A stretch of 64,000 bases of DNA from Diphasiastrum complanatum. Lineage: Eukaryota > Streptophyta > Lycopodiopsida > Lycopodiales > Lycopodiaceae. The DNA lies in assembly GCA_029204225.1 (NCBI GenBank), contig CM055092.1:82599543-82663542 (forward strand), read 5' to 3'. Each line of letters begins with the position of its first letter. The first letter of the stretch is position 1. A program made the translations under genes and the position numbers. This document shows, piece after piece, positions 13,644 through 26,200 of the stretch. A model generated the notes under the pieces. That model was not told the origin of the DNA. It made no database searches and saw only the letters and a program-made list of their open reading frames with translations.

Positions 13644-16600
13644 ATGGGGCAAATACGAGCATGTTCTGCTTCTGCATTGATATTGTTTGTTTGCCTCTTG
13701 CACCAAGCAGCGGAAGCCCTTACCTCTCCAGATATTGCTCCTCTTCTAGCTTTTCTGCAGACTATCAGGAGCCCGAAGAATGAACTGAGCTCTTGGAATC
13801 CTGAGGATGCAACGCCGTGCGGCTGGTGGGGCGTAACTTGCTCCGACGATTATCGGGTGATTGAGCTCTCCTTCAATGGTACACCACTCCAGGGTAGCCT
13901 TCCACCTGAGTTTGGATCGCTGACTGCGTTGCAGTACCTGAATCTATCTTCGACGAATCTGACGGGATCAATACCTGTGGAGCTGGGCAGTTGTAAGAAT
14001 TTACAAGTGCTGGACCTTAGCAGCAACTCTTTGACTGGTGAGATTCCAGAGGAAATTGGAGATCTCCGGCAATTGCAGCTGCTTATTCTTCACTCAAACC
14101 AGCTATCTGGGAGCATTCCCTCTGAGATTGGAAAGTGTACTAGTCTGCGGATTCTAGAGTTGTATGACAACCGGCTGAATGGAGCCATACCTACTGAGGT
14201 TGGCCATCTTATAAGCCTGGAAGAGCTTCGTGCGGGCGGTAATTCAAATTTTTCTGGGAGTATTCCTCATCAACTGATGAACTGCAAGAACTTGACGTAT
14301 TTGGGGTTTGCAATGACTGGACTGTCAGGAACTATTCCACCGGAGTTGGGACAGCTTTCGAAATTGGAGACGCTGGCACTTTATGGTGCCAATCTCTCTG
14401 GAACTATCCCACCGATGCTTGGGAACTGCACATTGCTACGGCAGCTCTCGCTTTATGAAAATCACCTGACTGGAGTCATACCTCCTGAACTGGGCAAACT
14501 TGAGCACCTGATAGTGCTGCTTCTCTGGGGGAATCAGCTCACAGGAAGTATTCCTAGAGAGCTTTGTGGATGCCGGTTTCTTCAAGTACTTGACCTTTCG
14601 ATAAACTATCTATCTGGTGAGATTCCTAGAGAGCTTGGCCAGCTTAGCAGCTTGCAGTTGATGTACTTCAGCGATAACAATCTAACAGGGAGCATTCCTT
14701 CTGAGCTTGGAAATTGCACGAGCTTGACGCAACTGCAGCTTGACACAAATCAATTAAGCGGGCCGATTCCTCCTGAACTAGGGCAACTTTCACAGTTACA
14801 ATACCTCTACATATGGGAGAATCAGCTCACGCACAACATACCTTCGAGCCTGGGAAACTGTTCTGAGCTCCAGTCGCTTGACTTGTCAGTAAACTTGCTA
14901 ACAGAGAGTCTACCTCGAGAGTTATTCCTGTTGCCAAAATTGCAAAAGCTACTTCTTTTGTCCAACAATCTGTCGGGTCAGCTGCCAGAAACTATTGGTA
15001 ATTGCACTTCATTGTTACGTTTGCGACTGAATGACAACATGCTAAGTGGTCAACTTCCAAGACAGCTTGGGCAGCTTAAAAATTTGAATTTTCTTGACCT
15101 GCACGATAACCAGTTTACAGGGCCTCTTCCTTCCGAGATTGGTACACTCATATATCTGAAAAAGCTGGATGTGCACACAAATAATCTGTGTGGTTTGCTC
15201 CCCTCTAGTCTAGCACAGCTTTCTAATTTGGAAGCATTTGATGCTTCTTGGAATAACATAACTGGCCCATTCCCGATTGGCATAGGGGACATGGAATCTC
15301 TTAGCCAACTTATTCTCGCAAACAATCAGTTCAACGGGAGCATTCCAGCATCAATTGGAAATTGCAGGAAGCTCATATTACTAGATATTAGCAGCAATCA
15401 ACTCTCAGGTAGCATTCCTCCCGAATTGGGAGCGATTGTGAGCTTGACTATCAGTTTGAATCTCAAGCGAAATCATTTGACTGGAAGCATTCCGAGTGAA
15501 CTTGGTGCACTTATCAATTTGGAAGCGCTGGACATCTCTGAAAATAGTCTGTCAGGAAATCTCAGGGTACTAGGTGAATTAGGTACTCTGAATTATGTTA
15601 ATGTGTCCTACAATCACTTCACAGGTCCACTTCCAGATAGTAGAGTTTTCAAGATGATGGCTGCAAGTGCCTTCTATGGTAATTCTGGGCTATGCATTTC
15701 TTCAGGCCCTGAATTTTCCTGTTCAATAGATGATCAAAATGATAAATATAGAAAGTCTGGAAGAATTCCAATTGTAGGTTTTTTATTTGGAATTGCAGCT
15801 CTTGTACTTTGTGTAGGATCATTCATACTGTATCGAAAATGTCGTTCTCACTTGGACCCATTTAGGGAATCCGAAAGCCCTTGGCCATGGAGAATGACTC
15901 CCTTTCAGAGAGTGACCTTCACTGTTGAGGATGTGGTTGACAGCTTGATTGAAACCAACGTGATTGGTGGTGGGCGTTCTGGTATAGTGTACAAAGCAGA
16001 AATGCCCGGGGGAAGAACCATTGCAGTGAAGAAGCTGCGATCTTCAAGAAAAGGAGAAGCCAACCATGATGGATTTGCCGCAGAGGTTGACACTCTTGGC
16101 CAGATCCGGCATCGGAACATTGTTTGTCTTTTGGGTTATTGCTCGAACAATGAGACAGACCTTCTAATGTATGACTATATGTCAAATGGTAGTTTGGGAG
16201 AGCTCCTTCATGACAAGAAGAGGGCTTTAGATTGGGAGACCAGATACAAGATCGCAGTTGGTGCAGCGCAGGGTATTGCTTACCTACATCATGACTGCAC
16301 ACCAGCTATCTTGCACCGAGACATCAAATCAAATAATATACTTTTAGGTCCCAAGTACGAGCCTTATGTAGCTGATTTTGGCCTCGCAAAGTTGGTCGAG
16401 AACTCTAGTGGCACAGATGCAATGTCCAAGGTTGCGGGGTCGTATGGCTACATTGCTCCTGGTTAGCATACTCTTTCTTTGTTTGAGCATGGCTACATTG
16501 CTCCTGGTTAGCATACTCTTTCTTTGTTTGAGCTTGTAGAAGATTGCACATTTTGTGAAGATGGCTCTTTAAACAAAGACAAATGCCCATTTAACTTCAT

Positions 16601-17200
16601 TTGGCCAAGTACATGCCCGTATCCACGGCAGTAGGTTTTGACAAGTCTTGTGAATTTGTTTAGGAATATCTTCTATTGCATTTGTAAGATACTGTTTTCA
16701 GATGGGTGATGGCTAACATGATTGTCCATGCAGAGTACAGTTATTCCCTGAAGATCACTGAAAAGAGCGACATCTATAGTTATGGTGTGGTTTTGCTGGA
16801 AATTTTAACTGGGAGACGAGCAGTAGAAAATGAAAACTGTGAGGATCTACATATTGTGAAGTGGGTGCTTGACAATGTAGGAAACAGGCAACCTACACCT
16901 GAATGTCTTGATTCACGTCTCAGGGGGATGCCAGATCCTTACATCCAGGAAATGTTACAAGCTTTTGGGGTGGCAATTATGTGTGTAAACTCTAACCCCA
17001 GTGAAAGGCCCACAATGAAGGATGTTGTTGCTTTGTTGTTGGAAATAAAACATGTTCCTGAAGAATATTCAAAAAGTTCTGATCTTACAACCAAATCATC
17101 TGTTAGAAAGTACCACTTTTTGGGAAGTTCAACTGATAATTCCAGCGAAAGGAGTAAATTTGTTCTAAGTCAACATGGTTCGGATGCAAGTTTTGCATAG
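13644..17200 (+). CDS. LRR-XI receptor kinase, RGI/RGFR-like
   Basis: There are two exons, 13644-16461 and 16734-17200, giving 1,094 residues. The intron (16462-16733, GT...CAG) falls inside the kinase APE motif in phase 1. Order: signal peptide (~1-25); LRR N-cap ending PCGWWGVTC; more than 20 extracellular LRRs with many N-glycosylation sequons (to ~650); a juxtamembrane segment; one membrane helix (~707-730, IPIVGFLFGIAALVLCVGSF); and the kinase (~760-1040). The kinase keeps the Gly-rich loop GGGRSG (~773), VAIK-type lysine AVKKL (~793), HRDIKSNN (~890) and ADFGLAK (~910), so it should be active. RAGG at ~196-199 matches the RxGG peptide-binding motif known in RGI receptors. The kinase approach ENVIGxGxSGIVYKAE-type and overall length resemble Arabidopsis RGI5-class proteins. 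Likely role: plasma-membrane receptor for a sulfated root-growth-factor-type peptide, inferred from family. An exact paralogue assignment is not possible by eye. Confidence 0.9.
16444..16533 (+). repeat. 45-bp tandem duplication across the RLK 5' splice site
   Basis: 16444-16488 is repeated exactly at 16489-16533, giving two identical exon/donor junctions (GT at 16462 and 16507). Only the first donor keeps the frame. Use of the second would retain TAG at 16464 and truncate the kinase before subdomain IX. Confidence 0.95.
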
Positions 17201-19539
17201 TTGCTTGCATAAGGTATGACTGCTTGTGTGAGTCAATGAGCTTGCAAAAGGACTACTTGCTCACCTAGACAATGATGAACGGTTTGGTAGTTGCTATGTT
17301 TAGCAGGTGTCAAGACCAGCAGGCTTGCCTTATTGAGTTCCATTAAGAACTGCAAATATATCTATCTGAACTCGAAAGTTCTCTGCACTAGAAAGAGTGC
17401 AAGAAGTGCTCTTAAGAGCTTTCCCAAGATATGCTCTTGTTTTGGCAGATGTGGAAATCTGAATCAGTTCACACTACCTCAATCAAAAATATTGAAGGCT
17501 GCAATTTTGTGAGATCAAGTTATATAATTCACATATCTCCAATCACTTTTGGTTCATGGATGGCTCCTAATTAACTGTACATCTGATGCTGTGCCCTCAA
17601 AAGCATAGCCATATTACTGAGCTCGCAGATTTTTATACGTTTTTTGGATGTGACATGACATGTTTCCAAACTTCTCAAAATCACCTGAGTTTTCTACTGC
17701 AAGTGCTCTCTGTAATTTTGACTTTCACAATAAAAACCTGGCATCTCTATTCATAATGATAGTACGGAATATGGCTTTTGGAGATACATTATGCATTTTA
17801 ACATACAACAATCTCGTCAAAGAGCAATGGACTATAGGTTATACCAAGTTAAGCAGTTCTAAGCTCCCATTTATTCTTCTTCAGCATTGCAAGGAACTAA
17901 ACTTTTAAGAAGAAAATATTCATGGTTCTAGACATGATGACCTACCCATACAATAACTTCCCAACAAAAAATGTTACATGCATCCATGGAGGACACATGT
18001 AGGTCAACAACATAGACATGATGGCAATAAAATAAATAAGGTATTGTTGAAGTCTCTTTAGAAGTGAGGATTTTGTATTCGTAATCTGCCACGTTGCTTT
18101 CACAAATGATAGTCTATTGTACATTTTATTTTATGGTTCTTTGCTATGCCCACAGACACTGCCTAGAATAGCAGTGCCATTGTTGAAAACATAATTTTCA
18201 AAGTAACAAAGTTCTTTGCATGATGTAATCCACTTCAAAGAAATGAAGTAAAATGCCAACAAGAACCCTTACCACTCATACAGTTTAATCTCCAGTAGGT
18301 TGCTAGTAGGTAGTAATTTTATTGAGCAGACTTCTTGTCAGCAACAAGCTTGGAAAATCACCTATGCTTTACAGGACTCTTGAAAGTAGGAGCTACAATT
18401 TGCTATGAGCAAAGACCTTTGTGCAAATCATTCGCATTTAGCACTTTAAGAATTCAAACTATCCCCTCAAACTCTTGTGCTATTCCATCCTTAGCAAATT
18501 TATAGAAAAAAAGTACTACGTACTTGAGTGGTAAGGGGCTGAACAGTGGTAAGGGTCAGTGACATAACCTGTTGTAAAAGAAGCTGCCAAGGTTTTATTG
18601 ATAGAAACCGCCTCAACTCATGTACCAATAAAACCTCTAGAACACCAATAAGCTCTCATCAAATCAACTTGGACATATTATTTGCAAAAACAAACAAGTG
18701 TAGAATGCTACCCTGAGCCTTGTGTAGATGACATTGTCAAAAATGATTATTGTGGTTGTGGTAAATGTGAGATGGCAAATCTTAGCCTCGGCCCATGATT
18801 GAGGCATTTCACTAAAACATTGACAAATCAGAGCCTCAGCCCAGAATTGAGGCATTTTGCTAAAACGATAAACTTATGGGATTGTTTTGTGCCGCAAAGA
18901 GACAATTTAATGTTTTTTTCCCTCTCGAAGGAAGTTAGCCATAGATTAAGGACTTTTTACAAAAGTGTTTCTCACAATCTTTCATGGAAGTACAATAATA
19001 TCATGATGTTTGCTAGCTTAACCTTTGATTACATGCTACGTGCTACTGATTTGAGCAGTGTTTCACATGTTCTCCAAATGCTAATAATCAGGAATTGTAG
19101 ACATGCATGCCAAATTTTGGCCTAAATTGAGTAACGTTGGGACCTTTCTTCGCCTCCCTCCTATGGGACAACAAAGGTTAAAAAAATGCATTTGATGGCA
19201 TCGGGTGAGTATCGATTGTAGTACGGGTTTCAATCCATAGGGGAGAGGGTAAACTTTGAAATGTGATTGTAGATCTAGGCTCACTATGTTAAAATATTGG
19301 AAAAATCTGTTTAATGTTGTGAGTAGGGGTCCTAAAAATGCCAAAGATGAATTAAGCTCTTTTGGCTTAGTAAAGACCCATCTTAGAATAAAATATTCAA
19401 GATAGATAGAAGTAGAAACTTGAGCTACCATAGGAATTGCCATTTGTACTTTACATGCCACATTTAATGCTAGGTGGCACAATTAGACATAGTGAGGTGG
19501 CTTGAATAAGTCTAGATAGCTTGAGAGATGGATCCACAA
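17201..19539. other. RLK 3' flank and intergenic DNA
   Basis: No gene was recognised. An AATAAA-like signal occurs near 17730. Minus-strand open frame 19081-19482 has no recognisable motif and may be flank of the gypsy fragment at 19540. Confidence 0.4.
18776..18871. repeat. 48-bp tandem duplication
   Basis: Two copies (18776-18823 and 18824-18871) share CAAATC, GCCTC, GCCCA and ATTGAGGCATTT. Confidence 0.85.
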
Positions 19540-19795
19540 CTCCAATTCAACTCAAAGTAGGAAATCCTTGAAAGCATAACTCATTACTCATTGGAATGTG
19601 CTGGGAGTGTTGCACAATCCAAATGGCCTCACTTTGTATGCATATGTTTCTCACTTGGTGGAGAATGCAATTTTGTGCTGATCTTCTAGGGCTATTTGGA
19701 CTTGATTATTGCCACTAAACCCATCTAAAAAGCTATAGGCTTCTACAATGGCTATCATTTCTAACACATTTTTTGTAAAGGGTAGGGGAAAATGG
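19540..19795 (-). pseudogene. Ty3/gypsy reverse-transcriptase fragment
   Basis: The minus-strand translation shows PFTKNVLEM, then AYSFLDGFSGNNQVQIA, EDQHKIAF and VRPFGLCNTPSTFQ, the classic gypsy RT block before the YxDD motif. Stops interrupt it (for example after FSTK). The fragment lacks the catalytic YxDD part and all other domains. Confidence 0.75.
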
Positions 19796-19799
19796 TCAT

Positions 19800-20345
19800 T
19801 GTTGGTATGACAGGGGTAGCACTCACTCGTTTCTCAGCAGTCATATTACTACACACATTTGTGCTATGCCAGTCACTACGCCTCATCCCCTGCATGTTGA
19901 GGTTGCCAACGCACACTCCTAGCACGCAGATGTATCAGCAGCTTTCATATCGGATTGGAGACTTCCTTGGTCAGGTAGATTTTCATATTATTCCACTTAC
20001 ACGGTACGATCTTATCCTCGGTGCTGATTGGTTTGCATCCCTTGGTGCAGTTACAATAGACCTCCAACAACAGACATTGACATTCTCTCATGATGGTACT
20101 CAACATATGTTTTTTCCGGTATTGATTCTCGACAGGACTATCAGCTTATTTCCGGGAAGCAGTTCACACAGAGCCTCCCGAAGGCCCCACCTTTGCCACA
20201 GGTATTTTTTGAACTGTTGCGTGAATTTGAGCATGTTTTTAGAGAGCCGACTCAGTTACCACCTTTACGAGATGTCAACCACCATATAGACCTTGTTTCC
20301 TCCGCATTACCTCCTTCTCGTCCTCCTTTTCGTATGTCCATGGAT
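19800..20345 (+). pseudogene. Ty3/gypsy protease to RT-start fragment
   Basis: The plus-strand frame has RYDLILGADWF (protease flap/C-terminal region), then after a frameshift LLREFEHVFREPTQLPPLRD and PFRMS, the linker entering RT. It abuts the opposite-strand RT fragment, so two different gypsy pieces, or an inverted rearrangement of one, meet at about 19797. Confidence 0.7.
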
Positions 20346-20389
20346 CTATATATATGTGATGTACTCTCATTGAGAAAATGATGAAATTT

Positions 20390-20657
20390 GTGTGTAATGC
20401 AAATTTGGAGACAAGCTCTTTGTGCCCTCTCTCTCTACACGAGTTTTGTACTTTCTATTTTCTCTCTCTAGCCGAGTTGAGGCATTTATGATGCTTAGTC
20501 TTATGTTTTGTTGACAGATTTTGCTTGTAACACAATAATATTTCTTGTATGATCAGTTTTCCTATTGACAACCAATGCTAGTCTGATCTTTATGGTATTA
20601 TTGGGCTTAGAGATCAAAAGTACATGTGTAGGGCATCCCACACGTGTGAATTCAGCA
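20390..20657 (+). repeat. Copia LTR, 3' portion (element 1)
   Basis: The CT-rich R/U5-like stretch ends ...CACACGTGTGAATTCAGCA directly before the primer binding site. The left end was not found and may lie anywhere between 20345 and 20450. Confidence 0.5.
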
Positions 20658-20669
20658 TGGTATCAGAGC
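20658..20669 (+). other. Primer binding site, tRNA-iMet type
   Basis: TGGTATCAGAGC matches the usual plant LTR-retrotransposon PBS and follows an LTR end in CA. Confidence 0.85.
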
Positions 20670-22502
20670 CTACCTAAGTTTTACAAGCAAATCTAATCAA
20701 AAAGTTTGCAGATTTGATCATACTTCAAGCTAGGAATTGTCTAGATTCTACTTTCTAGCTAGTTTGCAGTTTTCTGGTGATTTAGAGCTTCAAACCACTT
20801 TGAATGGTCCAGATCAAGTACTATACGGAATTTCAGGTGCTAGCATGTGTGAAATCCGCCCATTTTCAGTTTGGTGGTTCTCTCTCACCTTAGATCCAAA
20901 TTTCATGCAAATTAGACCACTAGAAAGCTAAAAATGTGTAGAATCTGATGCAATTTGAATCATGACAGTTGGATAAGCCAATTAAAAGTTATAATCTTTT
21001 GAAGAGTCGTAGGTAGGGCGCCTAGACCTGTGGCAAATCGTGTGTACATGTCATTTATTGCTTGAATGATCACAAAAATCATCCAGAAGTTAAACAATCT
21101 CATCTATATGTGATTTAGACAAACTTTATAGGTTCTATACATATTGTTTCATACAAATAGATTGTATTTGAGTCAATTTGACATTTTTGGAGTATTTCAC
21201 ATGTGTGATTTTACAAGTAGAGGTGAGGAAGTCCTCCAAATCCAAGGTAGAGCCTCCAAATGTCCTCCAAGCAACCTACAAGCTTCAAGATGCTTCCCAA
21301 CTCCAAGCTAGGATGCCTCCACCTGCATGTAAGGATCTGCAAGCCACCAAGGATCTCTCCTCCACCTGTGTCCCTACTCTTTAAACACAAAGATAGATAA
21401 CAAGCTGGCCTCAAGTATTCACCACCCAACCATAGCTAGATCCAAGCTCCAAGAAAGACCTATCTAGCACCCCCTTGCTAACCATAAACAAATCACAAGC
21501 ATACCACAACGCTCCATAGCATACTCAAGATCCAAACCCTACTTATGTCCCATACCATAAGCAAGATCCAAACCTCAAGCATACTACCACAAGAAAGCAC
21601 TCTACACACTAGTAGCAACACTAGAGCATAAGCCAAGCAAACAAGAGAGATCCCCCCCCCACAATGGGCGCCCTACTACCCTCATATAGATGGCCCATGG
21701 AACCCTCCAATGCACTATGGAGTTCCATGCTCATCCAATGAGAGAGAGAGAGAGAAGCCTAGGGGAGTTAAAGAATCTCCAAGAGTCTCCATAGGCTTAT
21801 CGAATGTCAAGAGATTCCTTCCATAACCTATGACTCTTTGAATGCCTTTCTTGTGGGAGTTGGGAACTCAATGGACACTTTAGAAGGGCGCCCTCCTACT
21901 AGGTCCCATTGCCCAAGTTGTGCAAGTATACTTTGGTCCTAGACCAATAAAGTGATATGGTTCAAGGTTGAGGCCCAAGGTTTAGAAAAATAGTCATCCA
22001 ATGACTTTCTAACACCTCACTAGGTTCCATACCTCCATCCAAGGCATAGACACCTACCTGTCCTTAATCAAGGACACTAGTACCTTAATCTAAGGCACCT
22101 ACCCTTAATAGTAAGGGTACCTCTTATCCAAGGGTCACGTGACCCCATACCTCCAACTAAGGTATAGTCACTTGCTTGCCCTTATCCAAGGGCACATACC
22201 CTTAATCCTAAGGGTACCTTGCCATATAGCACCCAACACTAAATGGACTATTAGGGGTCTGAAGTACTACTAGTTACATAGGTATGTAACATGTGAAATT
22301 CAGAGAACCATAACTTTTGCCATACTTCATATTTTTTTATGATTCAAATCTTGTTTTAGAGAGATTGTCAAGCTAGTGAGATCTATCTCACAGTTTTTTG
22401 CTTTGTCTTACATAGGATTTGGTTTTTTTGCCCTTGATTGGTTCCTATAGTGAGAAGATAAGCAACTTTTTCATCCATCTTTTTTTATTTTCATCATTCT
22501 TT
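20670..22502 (+). other. Untranslated leader of copia element 1
   Basis: The 1.8 kb between PBS and gag has no coding frame of note. It contains a cluster of small palindromes at 22059-22216. Confidence 0.5.
22059..22216. repeat. Run of seven small palindromes
   Basis: Short stem-loops follow one another: TGTCCTTAATCAAGGACA (22059), TACCTTAATCTAAGGCA (22081), TACCCTTAATAGTAAGGGTA (22100), GGGTCACGTGACCC (22132), TACCTCCAACTAAGGTA (22149), TGCCCTTATCCAAGGGCA (22177) and TACCCTTAATCCTAAGGGTA (22197). Confidence 0.85.
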
Positions 22503-23489
22503 ATGACTTCAATGGGTGTCTTTCTATTAGAAGCAAGTGAAAGATTGTCAACCTCCAATTACTCAATTTGGAAGGTTAGAATGGAATTTGTCTTAATACT
22601 ACAAGATGTGATGGATATTGTACTTGGCATTGAAGAAGAACCACAAATTCCTCAAGAAATTCCAAAGTACAAAAAGAGAGCTAGGATGGCTCTGCATTAT
22701 GTTAAGATAAATGTCTCAAATGACATCTTAAGAAAAATTGGTGCTTGTACTAATGCCAAAGATGCTTGGGATACTCTCAAGTCCATTTATGAGGCAAAGA
22801 ATACTTCTAGACTTCTAACACTAAGAAACCAAAATTTTCAAAGTGTACAGAGAAGTGATGAATGTGCTTAGAAATGAGAAGACGATGAGTCCTCTCAAGC
22901 TTCCACATCCAAGAAGAAGAAGAAAAACATCGAGTGTTTCTTTCGTGGCAAGAAGGGGCATTATGCCACCAATTGCTTCAAGAAGAAGAGTCAATTCAAG
23001 CAAGCCAACATTTCTAATGAAGAGAAGGAAGATGTTCATGCAAGTGATGGAGAGGGATCTCTTATGGTCTCAAGTTTTTCTTCATCACCTTTCAAGAAGG
23101 ATGGTTCGTGGTATATCGACAGTGGAGCTTCTTCACATATGTGTAGCTCCAAGCATTCTTTTTCATCCATGTCACCTTATGAAGGAGCCAAGAAGTCCAT
23201 CTACACAGCAAATGATCATGAGTGTGCTATTGAAGGCATAGGGACCATTCCCTTAAAGCTTTCATCATCAAAAGTTCTTTCTCTATCTAAAGTACTTTTT
23301 GTTCCTAAGTTAACAAAAAATTTTATTAGTGTTGGGCAATTGTTTGATAGTGGACTAGATGTGAATTTCAATGTTGATACATGTACAATCAAGAAGCATC
23401 ATGAGATCTTTGCATTTGGGTCTAGATATGGTGGAATCTACAAGCTTGATCCCAAAGAGTATGCTAACAAATAGGCTATTTTTCACACT
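22503..23489 (+). pseudogene. Ty1/copia gag-protease relic (element 1)
   Basis: The start MTSMGVFLLEASERLSTSNY at 22503 is a copia gag N-terminus. It is followed by WKVRME and the LKSIYEAKNTSRLLTLRNQ region. A frameshift and internal deletion near 22850 jump straight to the zinc knuckle CFFRGKKGHYATNC, in which the second cysteine has become arginine. Then come the protease motif WYIDSGASSHM and the GAG-pre-integrase region (SVGQLFDSGLDVNF, GIYKLDPKEYANK), ending at a TAG (23472). Integrase, RT and RNase H are absent. Confidence 0.85.
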
Positions 23490-24230
23490 CAAATCTAGCC
23501 TTGGAAACAATAATGTATCTATATACAATTCTAAGACCTGATCTTAAGATTAGAAATGAATCATATTCAGGTTTAGAAGATGACTAATGAGCCCTAAAGA
23601 TGATGACATGATCTATCACCATATCCAAGATAGAGCTTCTTTAATCTTGATCTCCTCCAAGATGAATTGAAGAGTTTTGATTCTGCCTTGCACCTTTGCA
23701 CTTGATTTATTCCATGTTGAGTGAAGATGCATGAACTTGAAACTTGCTCCTCCTTGATCTTGATGCTTCTCTTTGAAGGAAATTTGATGTCTCCATGTCT
23801 TGTGAAAATCACATTGATCAAGATCACAAAACATGTACTTGCTATTATTAACAAGATTTATCATGCTAAAATGACTAGTCCGCAAACCATCAAAAGTAAG
23901 CATGATTTTCCTAATCTTGTAATTACAAGTGATCTTGAACTTCATGAGGCTACATACTTGCTTATGGATATAAGTGTCCTTCAAGGATATTTCAATTATT
24001 CTCATAAGAAGCTTACAATTACAACCAATTTACTTTTAATTGGTTCATAACAATTTTCAGATCACTAAGACATAAAAACATGTTCTCAAATGAGTCATTA
24101 CACATCTTCTTGATGAGCCCTCAAGTTGCCTCATGTACTTCTCATAGCATACCTCGGTTTGCCTCATGTAGATCTCATAGCAAAATGGTTCATCAAGCAC
24201 TGAAGTAAGAAAAGTGCTGAAATTGAATGG
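23490..24230. other. Transposon-derived DNA, not assigned
   Basis: Located between two oppositely oriented copia relics. On the minus strand near 24080-24170 a 39-bp unit is repeated (CYEIYMRQ / CYEKYMRQ if translated). No domain was identified. Confidence 0.4.
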
Positions 24231-25427
24231 TTAAGAGGGCCTCCCCTTGATTACCTTTGCCAAGATAATTGAGCCTTGAAGGCTCAGCCCTTGCTTTGTG
24301 GATCTTCTTGGAGCACTTGATCTTTGAGGTGGATCCTCAAGATCTCCATCACTTTGTTGCTCCTCCTCAATCCTTGCAAGATCATTGACACCAACGTTGT
24401 TGATTTCACTTTCATTCACACAAGATACTAGATGGATCCAAACATCTCTTGTATAAACATCTAAAAATGTTTCATGCATCTTATCATCACTACTTGGTAC
24501 ATGAGAAAAAGAGTGTACATTTGAATGAATGATTTTCTCTTTTGCCATAGAAATTTTAGCATCCAACTTAAACAAACTACCTTGTTTAACACCATTTGCT
24601 ATGCAAATATCATTCTTCATAATGGAACAAAATCCATGCTTGAAGTGAACATCTAAACCATCATTCATTAGTTGTCCAACACTAAGCAAGCTCTTGGTAA
24701 CTGATGGTACAAAAAGAACATTGTCTATATCCATCCTTTTGCTAGATCCTAGACTTAATGAGATGGTACCAATACCATCTATCTTACACTCTTGATCATT
24801 TGCTAAAGAAACAAATTTATTATCACCATTGAAAGAGTGTGAGGTTGAGAATGTCTCCTTTTGGAAAGTCATGTGGGAGCTAGCCCCACTATCAATCCAC
24901 CAAGTGTCCTTTGAGTTGCTTTTGCTTGTTGGAGTGGATGTAGATGCCATCAAAGATGAGATATCCTCATCTCCATCCTCTTCATATGCAAGGTTCCCTT
25001 GTTTGTCCTCCTCTTTTGCTCTTAGCCTCTTGTAGCATTCGGATGCATAATGCCCCATTCTTTTCACAAAAGAAGCATTTTTGCTTTGACTTGTCCTTTG
25101 CGATTGATGCATCATCCTCTTCTTTGGCCTCCTTGGGATGCTTCTTCTTTCCACTCGTCTTCTTTTTGCCCTTGAATGAAAATTCGGATTTCTATCTACT
25201 TCCTGCAAAGACAATGAAGTCATTCTTGCCTTGGTGTGGAGCATTCTACACTCTTCAGCCACTAATACACTGTGAAGTTTTTCTACAGTTGGCAAAGTGT
25301 CTTGGATGGCAAAGAGTGACTCCATCCTAACCTTCAAAATAGCATAATTTGTAGAATTCAATCTCTCACTAGCTTCTAGAAGGTATGCTCCAACAGATCT
25401 CATCTTACTAGTGACTTCTACAAACAA
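24231..25427 (-). pseudogene. Ty1/copia gag-protease relic (element 2)
   Basis: The minus-strand frame of 398 residues begins near MRSVGAYLLEASERLNSTNY (gag start) and jumps to AIQDTLPTVEKLHSVLVAEE, so the middle of gag is deleted. The zinc-knuckle region reads ASFVKRMGHYASEC, with cysteines lost. The protease WWIDSGASSHM is intact, as is NVLFVPSVTKSLLSVGQL. After the GAG-pre-integrase region it passes directly to an EDPPQRSSAPRRS segment typical of the link before RT, so the integrase core is gone. It belongs to the LTR at 26201-26879. Confidence 0.85.
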
Positions 25428-25772
25428 GAAATAGATTTGATTGACTTGAAACTCACAAAGGTCTCACACTTGTAGTGTTTCACTCAAATTTGATTTTTAA
25501 TCCAACAAATGGACTAATAATTATAGTTCTATCACTCTCTCACAAAGCTGGAATGAAGATAAGATGAAGTGAAAACTACTTTCAAACAAATCTTGCCAAG
25601 AAATGGATTTGATTGTCTCTAGAAACTCACAAAGGTCTCTCTCTTGTAGTGTTTCACTCAAATTAGATTTCTAGTCCAACAAATGGACTTATAATCTTAG
25701 TTCTAGCACTCCCTCACAAAGTTGGAATGAAGATAAGATGATGTGAAATCTACTTACAATCAAATCTTGCCA
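25428..25772 (-). repeat. ~172-bp tandem duplication in element 2 leader
   Basis: About 25428-25602 and 25603-25772 share AACTCACAAAGGTCTC, TTGTAGTGTTTCACTCAAAT and CCAACAAATGGACT in order. Confidence 0.85.
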
Positions 25773-26188
25773 ATTTTGGATATTTTTGGACAATAACATG
25801 ACTAAATCTCCCTCACACCTTTTGATGTACTTTCAAGACCTGTAAAACAAGTTTAGAGGATCTGATTTCAGCCTATATTAATTAGATCTCATGACCTAAG
25901 TCAAATCTAATCAATGGCACTCAATCTTAATAGCTTATCCTAAGATTTCCACCAAAAATGACATAAAAAACTCACAAATTGAATTTCAATACCATGCATT
26001 AAATGCAGGTTCAGAGGTGCCCACACATGTGGACAATACGGATTTGGATCCCCCCCCCTACCAAGTTTGGGATCAAATCTCCTCACCAAAATCAAGATTC
26101 TAGCTTGCCCTCTCAATACTAGTTTTTAGCACCAAAACTTTCTAAAAATGGATTTGCATTACATCAATGGCTTATGCTCTTGTACTTG

Positions 26189-26200
26189 GCTCTGATACCA
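26189..26200 (-). other. Primer binding site of copia element 2
   Basis: On the minus strand TGGTATCAGAGC follows immediately after the LTR end at 26201. Confidence 0.9.

Noticed and set aside
17291-17512. 73-residue frame downstream of the kinase as an extra exon
   Set aside because: The kinase has a normal stop at 17200 and a typical C-terminus; the frame has no kinase-like content and is probably 3' UTR.
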